NCBI RefSeq assembly: GCF_000355905.1
Contig: NZ_APLF01000009.1
Location: forward strand, 186,001-250,000
Direction of reading: 5' to 3'
Source: Psychroflexus gondwanensis ACAM 44
GTDB lineage: Bacteria; Bacteroidota; Bacteroidia; Flavobacteriales; Flavobacteriaceae
Length of the DNA: 64,000 bases
The translations under genes were made by a program, and so were the position numbers. Shown one piece after another: positions 52,532-61,509 of the stretch. The notes under the pieces are model-generated. The model was not told where the DNA came from. It saw nothing but the letters and a program-made list of their open reading frames with translations, and did not search any database. Each line of letters starts with the position of its first letter. The first letter of the stretch is position 1.

Positions 52532-54073
52532 TTAAAAAGGGACTTCATCGTCGTTGCTATCCATATTTTGACCTGGTGACGGTGTACCAAAGACATCTTC
52601 AGCATTTGGGAAAGAAGGGGTTTCCGATTTCGCTGCATTCATGCTAGAATTGATTTCAAAAGGAGAATCAAAATTATCTAAGTTTTCAAATTTACCGAGC
52701 TGACCGATAAATTTCAAACGAATATTGTCCAAGCCACCATTCCTGTGTTTTGCAATAATAAATTCAGCTTGACCTTTGGTAGGAGATTGATCGTCATCAT
52801 CCCACTCGTCAATATCATAATATTCAGGACGATAAATAAAAGAGACAATATCGGCATCTTGTTCGATAGCTCCAGATTCTCTAAGGTCACTTAGCAATGG
52901 TCGCTTACTGCCACCTCTTGTTTCTACAGCTCTAGAGAGTTGAGATAATGCCAAAACAGGAATGCTTAATTCTTTTGCTAGGGCTTTTAAGTTTCTGGAG
53001 ATGCTAGAAATTTCTTGTTCACGATTTCCTCCTTTTTGAGATCCGCCACCAGTCATCAACTGCAAGTAATCCACTACTATCAATTTGATACCATGTTGAG
53101 AAGAAAGTCGTCGTGCTTTTGCTCTCAAGTCAAAAATAGATAAAGAGGGGGTGTCATCGATAAAGAGAGGAGCTTGTTCTAGCGATTTTACTTTTACATT
53201 CAATTGTTCCCATTCGTGAGGCTCTAGATTTCCGGTTCTAAGCTTTTCTGAACTCAATCCAGTTTCAGAAGAAATAAGACGTGTAATTAACTGAACGGAA
53301 GACATCTCTAAAGAAAAGAAGGCTACGGGGATATTTTGGCCAACGGCAATATTTCTTGCCATGGTAAGTGTAAGTGCCGTTTTACCCATACCAGGACGAG
53401 CAGCAATAATCACAAGATCACTAGGTTGCCATCCTGAAGTTAACTTGTCTAAATCTGTAAATCCTGAAGGCACACCACTCAATCCCTCTTTATTGGAGAT
53501 TTCTTCTATTCGTTTTTTGGCCTGCATGACCAAGTTTTGAGCAGTCTCCGAAGATCGCTTGATGTTTCCTTGGGTGACCTCATACAATTTGGATTCTGCA
53601 TGATCCAAAAGATCAAAAACATCGGTGCCTTCATCGTAAGATTCTTCTATAATTTCATTAGAAATCTTAATCAGGCATCTTTGAATGTACTTTTGCAGAA
53701 CAATTCTAGAATGATACTCAATATGCGCCGATGAAGATACCTTTTGAGTGAGTTGGATGAGGTAATATTCACCACCTGAGGCTTGTAGCTTTTTTTGTTT
53801 TTTTAATTCTGTGGAAACCGTTAATAAGTCAATCGGGTCTCCTTTCTCGAACAAGAGTATAATGGCTTCATAAATATTTTTATGGGCTTCCTTGTAGAAA
53901 ACGTCGGGATGTAAGATATCTATTACTTCATCAACCCCTTTTTTATCAATCATCATCGCTCCAAGTATAACCTCCTCAAGGTCAGTAGCTTGTGGAGGTA
54001 TTTTACCTTTTTGTAAACTGATAACATCTCCTTTTGGAGAATCCTTGAATGAAGATTGGGTTGCGTTTTCCAT
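52532..54073 (-). CDS. dnaB: Replicative DNA helicase DnaB
   Basis: 513 residues. N-terminal primase-interaction domain (PPQATDLEEVILGAMMIDKK) and C-terminal RecA-like domain with Walker A ARPGMGKTALTL (about residues 229–240), DYLQLMTGGG (Walker B), SRNLKALAKELSIPVLALSQ, and KHRNGGLDNIRLKF (arginine-finger region). No intein is present. It unwinds DNA at the fork. A Ser/Asn-rich tail ends DDEVPF. Probably cotranscribed with the secreted protein behind it. Confidence 0.96.
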   Translation of the reverse strand: MENATQSSFKDSPKGDVISLQKGKIPPQATDLEEVILGAMMIDKKGVDEVIDILHPDVFYKEAHKNIYEAIILLFEKGDPIDLLTVSTELKKQKKLQASGGEYYLIQLTQKVSSSAHIEYHSRIVLQKYIQRCLIKISNEIIEESYDEGTDVFDLLDHAESKLYEVTQGNIKRSSETAQNLVMQAKKRIEEISNKEGLSGVPSGFTDLDKLTSGWQPSDLVIIAARPGMGKTALTLTMARNIAVGQNIPVAFFSLEMSSVQLITRLISSETGLSSEKLRTGNLEPHEWEQLNVKVKSLEQAPLFIDDTPSLSIFDLRAKARRLSSQHGIKLIVVDYLQLMTGGGSQKGGNREQEISSISRNLKALAKELSIPVLALSQLSRAVETRGGSKRPLLSDLRESGAIEQDADIVSFIYRPEYYDIDEWDDDDQSPTKGQAEFIIAKHRNGGLDNIRLKFIGQLGKFENLDNFDSPFEINSSMNAAKSETPSFPNAEDVFGTPSPGQNMDSNDDEVPF

Positions 54074-54184
54074 AATACGAATGTAAATAAAAGGTTACGA
54101 AGAACGTGTAAAAAGTATCAGCTTAACACTCAACTTTTTCCACAGCAACCTGTTGATAACTAAAAATTTATGTGGATAACTAAA

Positions 54185-54213
54185 AAAATCCAGATAAATA
54201 GTATCTGGATTTT
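54185..54213 (-). terminator. Terminator after accA
   Basis: AAAATCCAGATA (54185–54196) pairs with TATCTGGATTTT (54202–54213). On the minus strand the right-hand side is followed by a T-run (plus-strand TAAAAAAA), 26 bases past the accA stop. Confidence 0.8.
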
Positions 54214-54238
54214 GGTATAAATTGAGCTATGTTAGGAT

Positions 54239-55192
54239 TTACTCATGGTAAACACCTATATCAACAAATTTTTGCATCCGTTTCTGCACTAATTCTTCTG
54301 GGGATAACTTTTTCAATTCTTCCAATTCTGCCAGAATAGATTTCGTGACAATTTCGAAAGTTTTCTCTCTATTACTATGTGCACCTCCAAGAGGTTCTTT
54401 AATAATTTTATCGATAATCTTCAATTTTTTCATATCGGTCGCTGTAAGCTTCAACGCTTCTGCGGCTGTTTGCTTATGTTCCCAGCTTCTCCATAAGATA
54501 GAAGAACAAGATTCTGGAGAAATTACAGAATACCAAGTGTTTTCTAGCATCATCACAGTGTCTCCAACAGCTATTCCTAAAGCTCCGCCACTAGCGCCTT
54601 CTCCAATGATGATGACGATAACAGGAACCTTAAGTTGGCTCATTTCCATGATGTTTCTGGCAATAGCTTCACCTTGTCCTCGTTCTTCTGCTTCAAGCCC
54701 GGGGAATGCTCCAGGAGTATCTACAAAACAGACAATTGGTAAATTGAACTTTTCTGCTTTTTTCATCAGGCGTAAGGCCTTTCGATACCCTTCTGGATTG
54801 GCCATTCCAAAGTTTCGGTACTGGCGGGTTTTTGTGTTGTAACCCTTTTGTTGACCAATAAACATAAAACTTTGTTCATTGATTTTACCAAGTCCGCCAA
54901 TCATAGCTTTATCGTCGCCAAAGTTTCTATCGCCGTGCAGCTCCATAAAGGTAGAACCACAAATAGCGTTGATGTAATCCAAGGTGTAGGGTCTATTAGG
55001 ATGCCTAGATAATTGAACTCTTTGCCAAGCATTGAGGTTGGAATAGATTTCTTTCTTTTTATTATCTAGTTTAAGCTTGATCTGCTTGCAAGTATCTGTG
55101 ACGTCTACCTCACTATCTTCACCTATTTCGCAGGCCTTTTCGAATTGCTCTTGAAGGGCTTTAATCGGTAATTCAAAATCTAAATATTCCAT
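54239..55192 (-). CDS. accA: Acetyl-CoA carboxylase carboxyltransferase subunit alpha
   Basis: 317 residues, a complete Acc[80 protein letters not shown] and ARNIMEM(S), [15 protein letters not shown]. With AccD it transfers carboxyl from biotin to acetyl-CoA in fatty acid synthesis. accD is not in the window. The gene has its own −7 box and a terminator, so it may be a separate unit from lptG. Confidence 0.96.
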   Translation of the reverse strand: MEYLDFELPIKALQEQFEKACEIGEDSEVDVTDTCKQIKLKLDNKKKEIYSNLNAWQRVQLSRHPNRPYTLDYINAICGSTFMELHGDRNFGDDKAMIGGLGKINEQSFMFIGQQKGYNTKTRQYRNFGMANPEGYRKALRLMKKAEKFNLPIVCFVDTPGAFPGLEAEERGQGEAIARNIMEMSQLKVPVIVIIIGEGASGGALGIAVGDTVMMLENTWYSVISPESCSSILWRSWEHKQTAAEALKLTATDMKKLKIIDKIIKEPLGGAHSNREKTFEIVTKSILAELEELKKLSPEELVQKRMQKFVDIGVYHE

Positions 55193-55224
55193 GAATACAG
55201 TGTGTTTCTTTAAAAGTCAGTTCG

Positions 55225-55232
55225 CAAATATA
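55225..55232 (-). promoter_or_regulatory. Candidate −7 box, accA
   Basis: CAAATATA on the plus strand reads TATATTTG on the minus strand, 32 bases before the accA ATG. Confidence 0.5.
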
Positions 55233-55267
55233 TAAAAGATATGTCTGTTTAAATGATAAATTTGAGA

Positions 55268-56344
55268 TTAGCGTTTCGCTTTGATAAGTAAATAAATAGC
55301 CAAAACACCAAACAAAATATTGGAGAACCAAACCGCGATCAATGGAGAGAATGTCGATTTTTCTGCAATAGTTCCAAAAACTTTATCCAAAAAGATATAG
55401 GCGAAAGCAATAACAATTCCTATCGCTAGATTAGCGCCCATACCTCCTCGTCTTTTCATCGCCGATACAGAGACTGCAATGATGGTGAGAATAAAGGCAG
55501 AGACTGGAACACTCCACCGCTTATAGGCTACAATCTGATAACTGCTAATATTGGCAGATCCTCTTCGCTTTTCAGTTGCTATAAAGTCTTTTAATTCGCC
55601 ATAATCTAGAGTTTCGGCGATATATTCAACTGGAGTTAATTCACCAAATTCAAAAGGTAAAATGGTATCTAAAGAAGACTGTCTCCGTATAAGATCTTCC
55701 CTCTCATTTATGATTCTCTTTTCAAAATTATTTAAAGTATAAGTGGAATCTTTAGCATTGAATTTTAATCGAGATGCTGAGATTTTAAAAGTCATTTCTT
55801 GGCCTTCAAAATGTTCTAGGGTAAAGTTTCTAGCGGTACCTGTACTGGGTTGAAAGTTGGTAGCAAAAATAAACTCGTTATCATTGACTTGCCGATAAAC
55901 ATTTTGTGTCTCTTGCGATTGTTTGCCTTTTTTGAAATACTGATATTTAAATTCGTTAAACCCTTGACTTGCATTGGGCACCAAATACATAGTAAACATA
56001 AGGGCAATGCCACAAACTAAAGTAGCACCGATAAGATAGGGTCTTAAAAACCTCGAAAATGAAATACCAGAGCTTAAAATGGCAATGATTTCTGTATTAT
56101 TCGCTAATTTGGAGGTAAACCATATGATGGATAAGAACAGGAAAATAGGGAACAATAAGTTAGCAAAGTATATGGTGAAGTTGCCATAAAACACCAGAAC
56201 TTCTTCAAGGGGCACCTCGTTTTCTTTGATGTCATCTATCTTTTCAGAAAGATTGACGATGATACCTATAGGTATAAACATCAAAAGCAAAGCAACGAAT
56301 GTTGTTAAGTAGCGTTTTAGTATGTACCAATCTATAATTTTCAA
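55268..56344 (-). CDS. LptF/LptG family LPS export permease
   Basis: 358 residues with a TTG start at 56344; translation begins KIIDWYILKRYLTTFVALLL, the usual LptG-like N-terminus. Six membrane helices flank a large periplasmic beta-jellyroll (about residues 125–270), the LptF/G layout. FSRFLRPYLIGATLVCGIAL and VSAFILTIIAVSVSAMKRRG are typical. It extracts LPS from the inner membrane together with LptB (encoded at 50501). It starts 10 bases after tgt in the same direction. Confidence 0.92.
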   Translation of the reverse strand: MKIIDWYILKRYLTTFVALLLMFIPIGIIVNLSEKIDDIKENEVPLEEVLVFYGNFTIYFANLLFPIFLFLSIIWFTSKLANNTEIIAILSSGISFSRFLRPYLIGATLVCGIALMFTMYLVPNASQGFNEFKYQYFKKGKQSQETQNVYRQVNDNEFIFATNFQPSTGTARNFTLEHFEGQEMTFKISASRLKFNAKDSTYTLNNFEKRIINEREDLIRRQSSLDTILPFEFGELTPVEYIAETLDYGELKDFIATEKRRGSANISSYQIVAYKRWSVPVSAFILTIIAVSVSAMKRRGGMGANLAIGIVIAFAYIFLDKVFGTIAEKSTFSPLIAVWFSNILFGVLAIYLLIKAKR

Positions 56345-56354
56345 TGTTCTAGTA

Positions 56355-57485
56355 TTAGAGTCTTATCGATAATTTTTTAACCATAATATCTTTCCAAGTT
56401 CTAAAAGTCCCCGCTTGGATTTGTCGCCTAGCCTCTCTTACTAACCATAAATAAAACCCCAAATTGTGTATGGTAGCAATTTGCTTTCCTAACAATTCTT
56501 TGACGGAGAAAAGATGTTTTAAATATGCTTTAGAATATTCTGTATCTACCCAAGTGTAACCTGCTGGATCCAAAGGTGAAAAATCATCTTCCCATTTTTT
56601 ATTCTTGATGTTAATGGTACCTTCGGAAGTAAATAGCATTCCGTTTCTGGCATTTCGGGTAGGCATAACACAATCGAACATATCCACCCCTAAAGCTATA
56701 TTTTCCAATAAATTAGAAGGGGTTCCTACCCCCATCAAGTAGCGCGGCTTGTCTTCAGGTAAAATGGCATTTACAACTTCGGTCATCGCATACATTTCAT
56801 CATCAGGTTCACCAACCGAAAGTCCTCCAATGGCGTTGCCCTCTGCCCCAACATTAGCAATGTATTCTGCAGACTGCTGTCTTAGGTCTTTATATGTGCT
56901 TCCTTGTACGATGGGAAAAAGCGTTTGTTGGTGTCCATAAAGTGGTGAGGTACTCTTCATGTGAGTCATGCAGCGGTCTAGCCATCTATGGGTCATGTGC
57001 ATAGATCTTTGCGCATATTTATAATCGCAAGGATAAGGTGTGCATTCATCAAAAGCCATGATAATATCTGCACCAATTTCCCTTTGAATATCTACGGCAC
57101 TTTCGGGGGTGAATAGGTGGGTTGAGCCATCAATATGAGATTTAAACTTTACCCCGATTTCTTTAATTTTTCTATTTGCTGAAAGGGAATAGACTTGATA
57201 ACCGCCACTATCGGTAAGGATATTTCTATCCCAGTTCATGAATTTATGAAGTCCTCCAGCTTTCTTAAGGATTTCTGTTCCTGGTCTTAAATAAAGATGA
57301 TAGGTGTTTCCTAAAATAATATCAGGATTAATTTCTTCTTTGAGTTCTCTTTGGTGAACTCCCTTGACAGTGCCAATAGTGCCAACTGGCATAAATATGG
57401 GAGTTTCAATAACGCCATGGTCTGTGGTTAGTTTCCCAGCTCTAGCCTTGGAATTGGGGTCTTTACTTAGTAATTCGAATGTCAT
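56355..57485 (-). CDS. tgt: tRNA-guanine transglycosylase
   Basis: 376 residues from the ATG at 57485 (MTFELLSKDPNSKARAG); a TTG seven codons earlier is less likely. Queuine-family signatures are present: ETPIFMPVGTIGTVKGV, ILTDSGGYQVYS (catalytic Asp) and FDCVMPTRNARNGMLF (nucleophile Asp). It exchanges guanine 34 for preQ1 in GUN tRNAs. The zinc-binding CxCxxC block expected after LDP near residue 305 is replaced by AGYTWVD; the later His (TIHNLGFY) is kept. The gene is probably cotranscribed with lptG. Confidence 0.93.
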   Translation of the reverse strand: MTFELLSKDPNSKARAGKLTTDHGVIETPIFMPVGTIGTVKGVHQRELKEEINPDIILGNTYHLYLRPGTEILKKAGGLHKFMNWDRNILTDSGGYQVYSLSANRKIKEIGVKFKSHIDGSTHLFTPESAVDIQREIGADIIMAFDECTPYPCDYKYAQRSMHMTHRWLDRCMTHMKSTSPLYGHQQTLFPIVQGSTYKDLRQQSAEYIANVGAEGNAIGGLSVGEPDDEMYAMTEVVNAILPEDKPRYLMGVGTPSNLLENIALGVDMFDCVMPTRNARNGMLFTSEGTINIKNKKWEDDFSPLDPAGYTWVDTEYSKAYLKHLFSVKELLGKQIATIHNLGFYLWLVREARRQIQAGTFRTWKDIMVKKLSIRL

Positions 57486-57593
57486 ATAGATTTCAATAGC
57501 CTGCAAAGATACTCAACTCTATTAAAACTATTTTCAACAGATGCAGATAATAGGAAGTCAGAATATGAGGGACTCTGTTTTATAATAAATCCT

Positions 57594-57601
57594 TACTTTT
57601 G
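57594..57601 (+). promoter_or_regulatory. Candidate −7 box, transketolase operon
   Basis: TACTTTTG matches TAnnTTTG, 28 bases before the ATG at 57630. Confidence 0.5.
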
Positions 57602-57629
57602 AGCAACTTATAAAATTCTTATTTATCTC

Positions 57630-58475
57630 ATGTCAACAACACAACATTTACAAGATTTTGTCACGCAAGTAAGGAGAGATATTCTTCGTCAAGTCCATCA
57701 AGTAAATTCTGGTCATCCTGGGGGTTCTCTTGGATGTGCAGAATACTTTTCTGTCCTTTATCAAGACGTTATGGAATATTCCAAGAACTTCGATATGGAT
57801 GGAAAAAACGAAGATTTATTCTTTTTATCCAATGGACATATTTCTCCAGTTTTCTATAGCGTTTTATCTCGATCTGGATTTTTCCCTGTAGAGGAGCTTA
57901 AAACCTTTAGGAAAATTGATTCTAGATTACAAGGTCACCCAACAACTCATGAAGGTTTGCCGGGAATAAGAATTGCTTCTGGATCTCTAGGGCAGGGAAT
58001 GTCTGTCGCCATAGGAGCAGCACTGACCAAAAAACTGAATAAAGATTCTCATCTTATTTATAGTCTTCATGGTGATGGAGAACTACAAGAGGGTCAGAAC
58101 TGGGAAGCGATACTCTATGCGGGATCAAAAGGCGTAGATAACCTTATTGCGACTATAGATTATAATAAAAAGCAGATTGACGGGGCTACAGACGATGTGC
58201 TGCCTCTTGGAAATCTTAAGAAGAAATTTGAAGCTTTCGACTGGAAGGTTATAGAATTAAAAGCAGGAAACGATATCGCCGCCATAAAAGGAGCTCTAGA
58301 AGAGGCCAAAGGATTAACTGGAAAAAAACAACCTGTTGTTATCCTGATGGAAACTGAGATGGGAAATGGGGTAGACTTTATGATGGGAACTCATGCTTGG
58401 CATGGTAAAGCTCCTAATGATGAGCAACTCGAAAAAGCACTTTCTCAAAACCCAGAAACTCTTGGTGATTACTAA
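57630..58475 (+). CDS. Transketolase, N-terminal subunit
   Basis: 281 residues equal to the thiamine diphosphate-binding half of transketolase. Visible are VNSGHPGGSLGCAEYFSVL, FLSNGHISPVFYSVL, GIRIASGSLGQGMSVAIGAA and the GDG motif (LHGDGELQEGQNWEA) ending in N for metal/ThDP binding. It works with the C-terminal subunit encoded 49 bases downstream to shuttle two-carbon units in the non-oxidative pentose phosphate path. The split form is common in Bacteroidetes and archaea. Confidence 0.94.
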   Translation: MSTTQHLQDFVTQVRRDILRQVHQVNSGHPGGSLGCAEYFSVLYQDVMEYSKNFDMDGKNEDLFFLSNGHISPVFYSVLSRSGFFPVEELKTFRKIDSRLQGHPTTHEGLPGIRIASGSLGQGMSVAIGAALTKKLNKDSHLIYSLHGDGELQEGQNWEAILYAGSKGVDNLIATIDYNKKQIDGATDDVLPLGNLKKKFEAFDWKVIELKAGNDIAAIKGALEEAKGLTGKKQPVVILMETEMGNGVDFMMGTHAWHGKAPNDEQLEKALSQNPETLGDY

Positions 58476-58524
58476 GGAGTCGTTTAGAACAACATTAATT
58501 TTTACACATTAGATTATAAAGACC

Positions 58525-59481
58525 ATGAAAATATATAAAAATACAGGAAATATAGATACTCGATCTGGATTTGGAGCTGGCTTAGCTGAACTTGGCAAAA
58601 GCAATCCTGATGTCGTAGCTCTTTGTGCAGACCTAACAGGATCTTTAAAAATGGATGAATTTAAGGACAATCATCCAGAGCGTTTTTTCCAAATAGGAAT
58701 TGCAGAAGCCAATATGATTGGTATTGCTGCTGGAATGACTATAGGAGGCAAAATTCCATTTACAGGTACTTTCGCCAATTTTTCTACCGGTAGAGTCTAC
58801 GATCAGATTAGACAATCGGTAGCTTATTCTGGTAAAAATGTCAAAATTTGTGCTTCCCATGCGGGTTTAACTTTAGGAGAAGATGGTGCCACTCACCAAA
58901 TCCTTGAAGACTTGGGCTTGATGAAAATGTTGCCGGGAATGACTGTGATAAACACCTGTGATTATAATCAAACCAAAGCGGCTACTCTTGCGATTGCAGA
59001 ATATGAAGGGCCGGTTTACTTGAGGTTTGGTCGTCCTAAAGTGGCTAACTTCACCCCAGAGGATCAAAAATTTGAAATTGGGAAAGCTGTTCATTTAACT
59101 GAAGGCAATGATGTGACTATTATTGCTACGGGGCATTTGGTTTGGGAAGCTTTAGAAGCCGCCAAAATCTTAGATGAGAAAGGAATTTCTGCTGAGGTGA
59201 TTAATATCCACACGATAAAGCCTTTAGATGAAACTGCTATTTTAAAGTCTATACGAAAAACAAAATGTGTAGTGACGGCAGAAGAGCATAACTTTTTAGG
59301 AGGTCTTGGTGAAAGCGTAGCTAGAACACTTACTCTCAATCACCCAGCGCCCCAAGAATTTGTTGCGACTAACGATACCTTTGGAGAAAGCGGAGAGCCG
59401 CTTATGCTTCTCGATAAATATGGCCTAAACGCAAAAGCCATTACCGAAAAAGCGGAAGCTGTGATTTTAAGAAAAGAATAG
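58525..59481 (+). CDS. Transketolase, C-terminal subunit
   Basis: 318 residues: pyrimidine-binding domain (DVVALCADLTGSLKMDEFKD, RFFQIGIAEANMIGIAAGMT, where the Glu activates ThDP) and the C-terminal domain (DVTIIATGHLVWEALEAAKI, VVTAEEHNFLGGLGESVA). Completes the split transketolase. It ends in a strong bidirectional terminator. Confidence 0.94.
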   Translation: MKIYKNTGNIDTRSGFGAGLAELGKSNPDVVALCADLTGSLKMDEFKDNHPERFFQIGIAEANMIGIAAGMTIGGKIPFTGTFANFSTGRVYDQIRQSVAYSGKNVKICASHAGLTLGEDGATHQILEDLGLMKMLPGMTVINTCDYNQTKAATLAIAEYEGPVYLRFGRPKVANFTPEDQKFEIGKAVHLTEGNDVTIIATGHLVWEALEAAKILDEKGISAEVINIHTIKPLDETAILKSIRKTKCVVTAEEHNFLGGLGESVARTLTLNHPAPQEFVATNDTFGESGEPLMLLDKYGLNAKAITEKAEAVILRKE

Positions 59482-59498
59482 TTTATTTTAAATTTTAA

Positions 59499-59532
59499 GA
59501 AAAAGCCTTTAGGAAATTTCCTAAAGGCTTTT
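59499..59532. terminator. Bidirectional terminator between transketolase and BLUF gene
   Basis: AAAAAGCCTTTAGGAAA pairs with TTTCCTAAAGGCTTTTT as a perfect 34-base palindrome with flanking A and T runs, lying between two converging genes. Confidence 0.92.
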
Positions 59533-59534
59533 TT

Positions 59535-59963
59535 TTAGCTGGAAAGAGTTTTTACAAAGTCATAGAGGACCTTAAGCACTGGATGATTTTTGGTGGACGT
59601 ATTTCCTAAAAATATATCTTCAAGATTTAAATTTTCTTGGCCTACTATTTCTTTTATATGTTTGTCTTGTACCTCCTTATAGGCCATAGACCAATCTTTA
59701 AACTGGCGTTCACTCAAGTCTCCAGAATCTAAAAGAATCAAGTCTTTATGTCTCTTGTCCTTACTGATGGATTCATACACTTTGTCGATTTCTTGAGCAG
59801 GACCTTCTATATATTGTACAAATTTCCCCTGAATAAGAAGCAATACCCCAGTGATCGTTAATTGTTTATTTTTCTCTCTTACTTGAAATAAAAAATCTTC
59901 AATACTTTTTCTGGACATCACTCTGGATTGGGCGCTCATGTAGGATACAAATTTCAACGACAT
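59535..59963 (-). CDS. BLUF domain blue-light photoreceptor
   Basis: 142 residues; the BLUF domain (about residues 1–95) makes up most of the protein. Key flavin residues are in place: Tyr8 (KFVSYMS), Asn32 (REKNKQLTITGVL), Gln50 in FVQYIEGP, and Trp91/Met93 in FKDWSMAY. Short BLUF proteins bind FAD, change hydrogen bonding in blue light and signal through a partner. The last about 45 residues form predicted helices without a known output domain. No cyclase, EAL or regulator gene is adjacent, so the partner is unknown. ATG at 59963. Confidence 0.9.
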   Translation of the reverse strand: MSLKFVSYMSAQSRVMSRKSIEDFLFQVREKNKQLTITGVLLLIQGKFVQYIEGPAQEIDKVYESISKDKRHKDLILLDSGDLSERQFKDWSMAYKEVQDKHIKEIVGQENLNLEDIFLGNTSTKNHPVLKVLYDFVKTLSS

Positions 59964-60084
59964 TTGATTTTTTTAGAGAAACCTAATTTAAGCTTTTTTT
60001 TGAAATTTTTAGGTCTATAACAGAGGCCTTTCATAAAAACATCTCAATTTCTTAAGATTTGAAGATTTCCTTAATTTCAAATCA

Positions 60085-60092
60085 TAACTTTG
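60085..60092 (+). promoter_or_regulatory. Candidate −7 box, exonuclease operon
   Basis: TAACTTTG, a TAnnTTTG match, lies 15 bases before the ATG at 60108. Confidence 0.5.
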
Positions 60093-60107
60093 TAAAAAAG
60101 ATTCACC

Positions 60108-60878
60108 ATGGAATTAAAATTAACCCGGCCCATTTGTTTTTTTGATTTAGAAACTACTGGGACTAATATTTCAAAAGATAGAATTGTTGAGATTTCGATC
60201 TTAAAAGTTTTTGAAAACAACAATAAAGAGAGTTATACCTGGAAAGTGAATCCAGGAATTCCTATTCCAAAAGAAACCACTGCAATTCATGGAATAAGTG
60301 ATGAAGATGTGGCGAATGAGCCAAAGTTTGGTGAACTCGCCCCGAAAATCAACGCTATGATAAAAGGTTGTGATCTTGGGGGGTACAATAGCAATAGATT
60401 TGATATTCCGTTATTAGCTGAAGAAATGTTGAGAACGGGAATTGATTTTGATCTTAAGAAAGTAAATGCTGTAGATGTTCAAACTATTTTTCATAAAAAG
60501 GAAAAGCGAACCTTGGGAGCAGCTTACAAATTCTATTGTGATAAAGATCTCACAGACGCCCATAGTGCAGAGGCAGACACCAACGCTACTTATGAGGTTT
60601 TGAAATCTCAACTCGATCGTTATCCAGATTTAGAAAATGATACCAAATGGTTATCTACCTACAGTGCACATAAGAAATTCGCCGATCTCGCTGGGTTTCT
60701 CGTTATGAATAAAAATGATGAAGAGGTTTTTGGGTTTGGAAAATTTAAGGGTAAAAAAGTTGAAGATGTCTTAGAGAAAGAACCTGGCTATTTTGGTTGG
60801 ATTCAAAATTCGGATTTCCCACTTTATACCAAAAAAGTACTTACAGCCATTAAATTGAGAAAACTGGCTACTAAATAA
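60108..60878 (+). CDS. DEDDh 3'-5' exonuclease (DnaQ-like)
   Basis: 256 residues. Exonuclease motifs are FFDLETTG (Exo I, Asp and Glu), YNSNRFDIPLLAEEM (Exo II), and the Exo III region DAHSAEADTNA with the catalytic His and Asp. The C-terminal EVFGFGKFKGKKVEDVLEKE, GYFGWIQNSDFP resembles the small C-terminal module of ExoX-type nucleases. It trims 3' ends of DNA or RNA; not the polymerase III epsilon subunit by context. First gene of a run with FAH hydrolase and cinA. Confidence 0.9.
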   Translation: MELKLTRPICFFDLETTGTNISKDRIVEISILKVFENNNKESYTWKVNPGIPIPKETTAIHGISDEDVANEPKFGELAPKINAMIKGCDLGGYNSNRFDIPLLAEEMLRTGIDFDLKKVNAVDVQTIFHKKEKRTLGAAYKFYCDKDLTDAHSAEADTNATYEVLKSQLDRYPDLENDTKWLSTYSAHKKFADLAGFLVMNKNDEEVFGFGKFKGKKVEDVLEKEPGYFGWIQNSDFPLYTKKVLTAIKLRKLATK

Positions 60879-60890
60879 TATCCTCTCACT

Positions 60891-61505
60891 ATGAAGCTAA
60901 TTTGTATTGGTAGAAATTATGCCAAACATATTTCTGAACTAAAAAACGAAAAGCCTGAACATCCAGTGGTTTTTCTAAAGCCAGATTCTTCGGTATTATT
61001 AAAAAATAATCCGTTCATTATTCCTGCATTCACAAAAGATGTGCATCATGAAGTTGAAATACTGGTGAAAATCAATAAAGTAGGAAAGCATATTCAGACG
61101 AAATTCGCTCATAAATATTACGACGAAATAGGTTTGGGTATAGATTTTACAGCAAGAGATATTCAAAATCAATTAAAAGAGCAGGGGTTACCCTGGGAAA
61201 AGGCAAAGGGTTTTGATGGGGCTGCAGTTATAGGAGAGAGGTGGTTGCCTAAGGACAGTTTTCAAGATCTCAATAGCATTGATTTTAGATTAGAAAAAAA
61301 CAAAACTGCAGTTCAATCAGGAACTACTTCAGAAATGCTTTGGAAAATCGATGAGCTTATTGCTTATGTTTCAGAATATTTTACGCTTAAAATTGGAGAT
61401 GTTATTTTTACAGGAACTCCAGCTGGAGTCGGAAGAGTCGAAGAAGGAGATCATTTAGAGGGTTTTATCGAAGACACATTATGCTTTTCAATACAAGTAA
61501 AATAA
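60891..61505 (+). CDS. Fumarylacetoacetate hydrolase family protein
   Basis: 204 residues with the FAH fold: [54 protein letters not shown] (metal-binding Glu residues), [20 protein letters not shown], and [20 protein letters not shown] with [13 protein letters not shown]. Members include acylpyruvases and 2-hydroxyhepta-diene isomerases; the short form may be an acylpyruvate or oxaloacetate-type hydrolase. It is spaced by 12 bases from the exonuclease and four from cinA. Confidence 0.88.
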   Translation: MKLICIGRNYAKHISELKNEKPEHPVVFLKPDSSVLLKNNPFIIPAFTKDVHHEVEILVKINKVGKHIQTKFAHKYYDEIGLGIDFTARDIQNQLKEQGLPWEKAKGFDGAAVIGERWLPKDSFQDLNSIDFRLEKNKTAVQSGTTSEMLWKIDELIAYVSEYFTLKIGDVIFTGTPAGVGRVEEGDHLEGFIEDTLCFSIQVK

Positions 61506-61509
61506 CACT

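Noticed and set aside
54074-54184. Replication origin near dnaB
   Set aside because: The spacer has a few short TTTTCCACA/TGTGGATAAC-like words, which resemble DnaA-box fragments, but they are too few and dnaA or other origin markers are absent.
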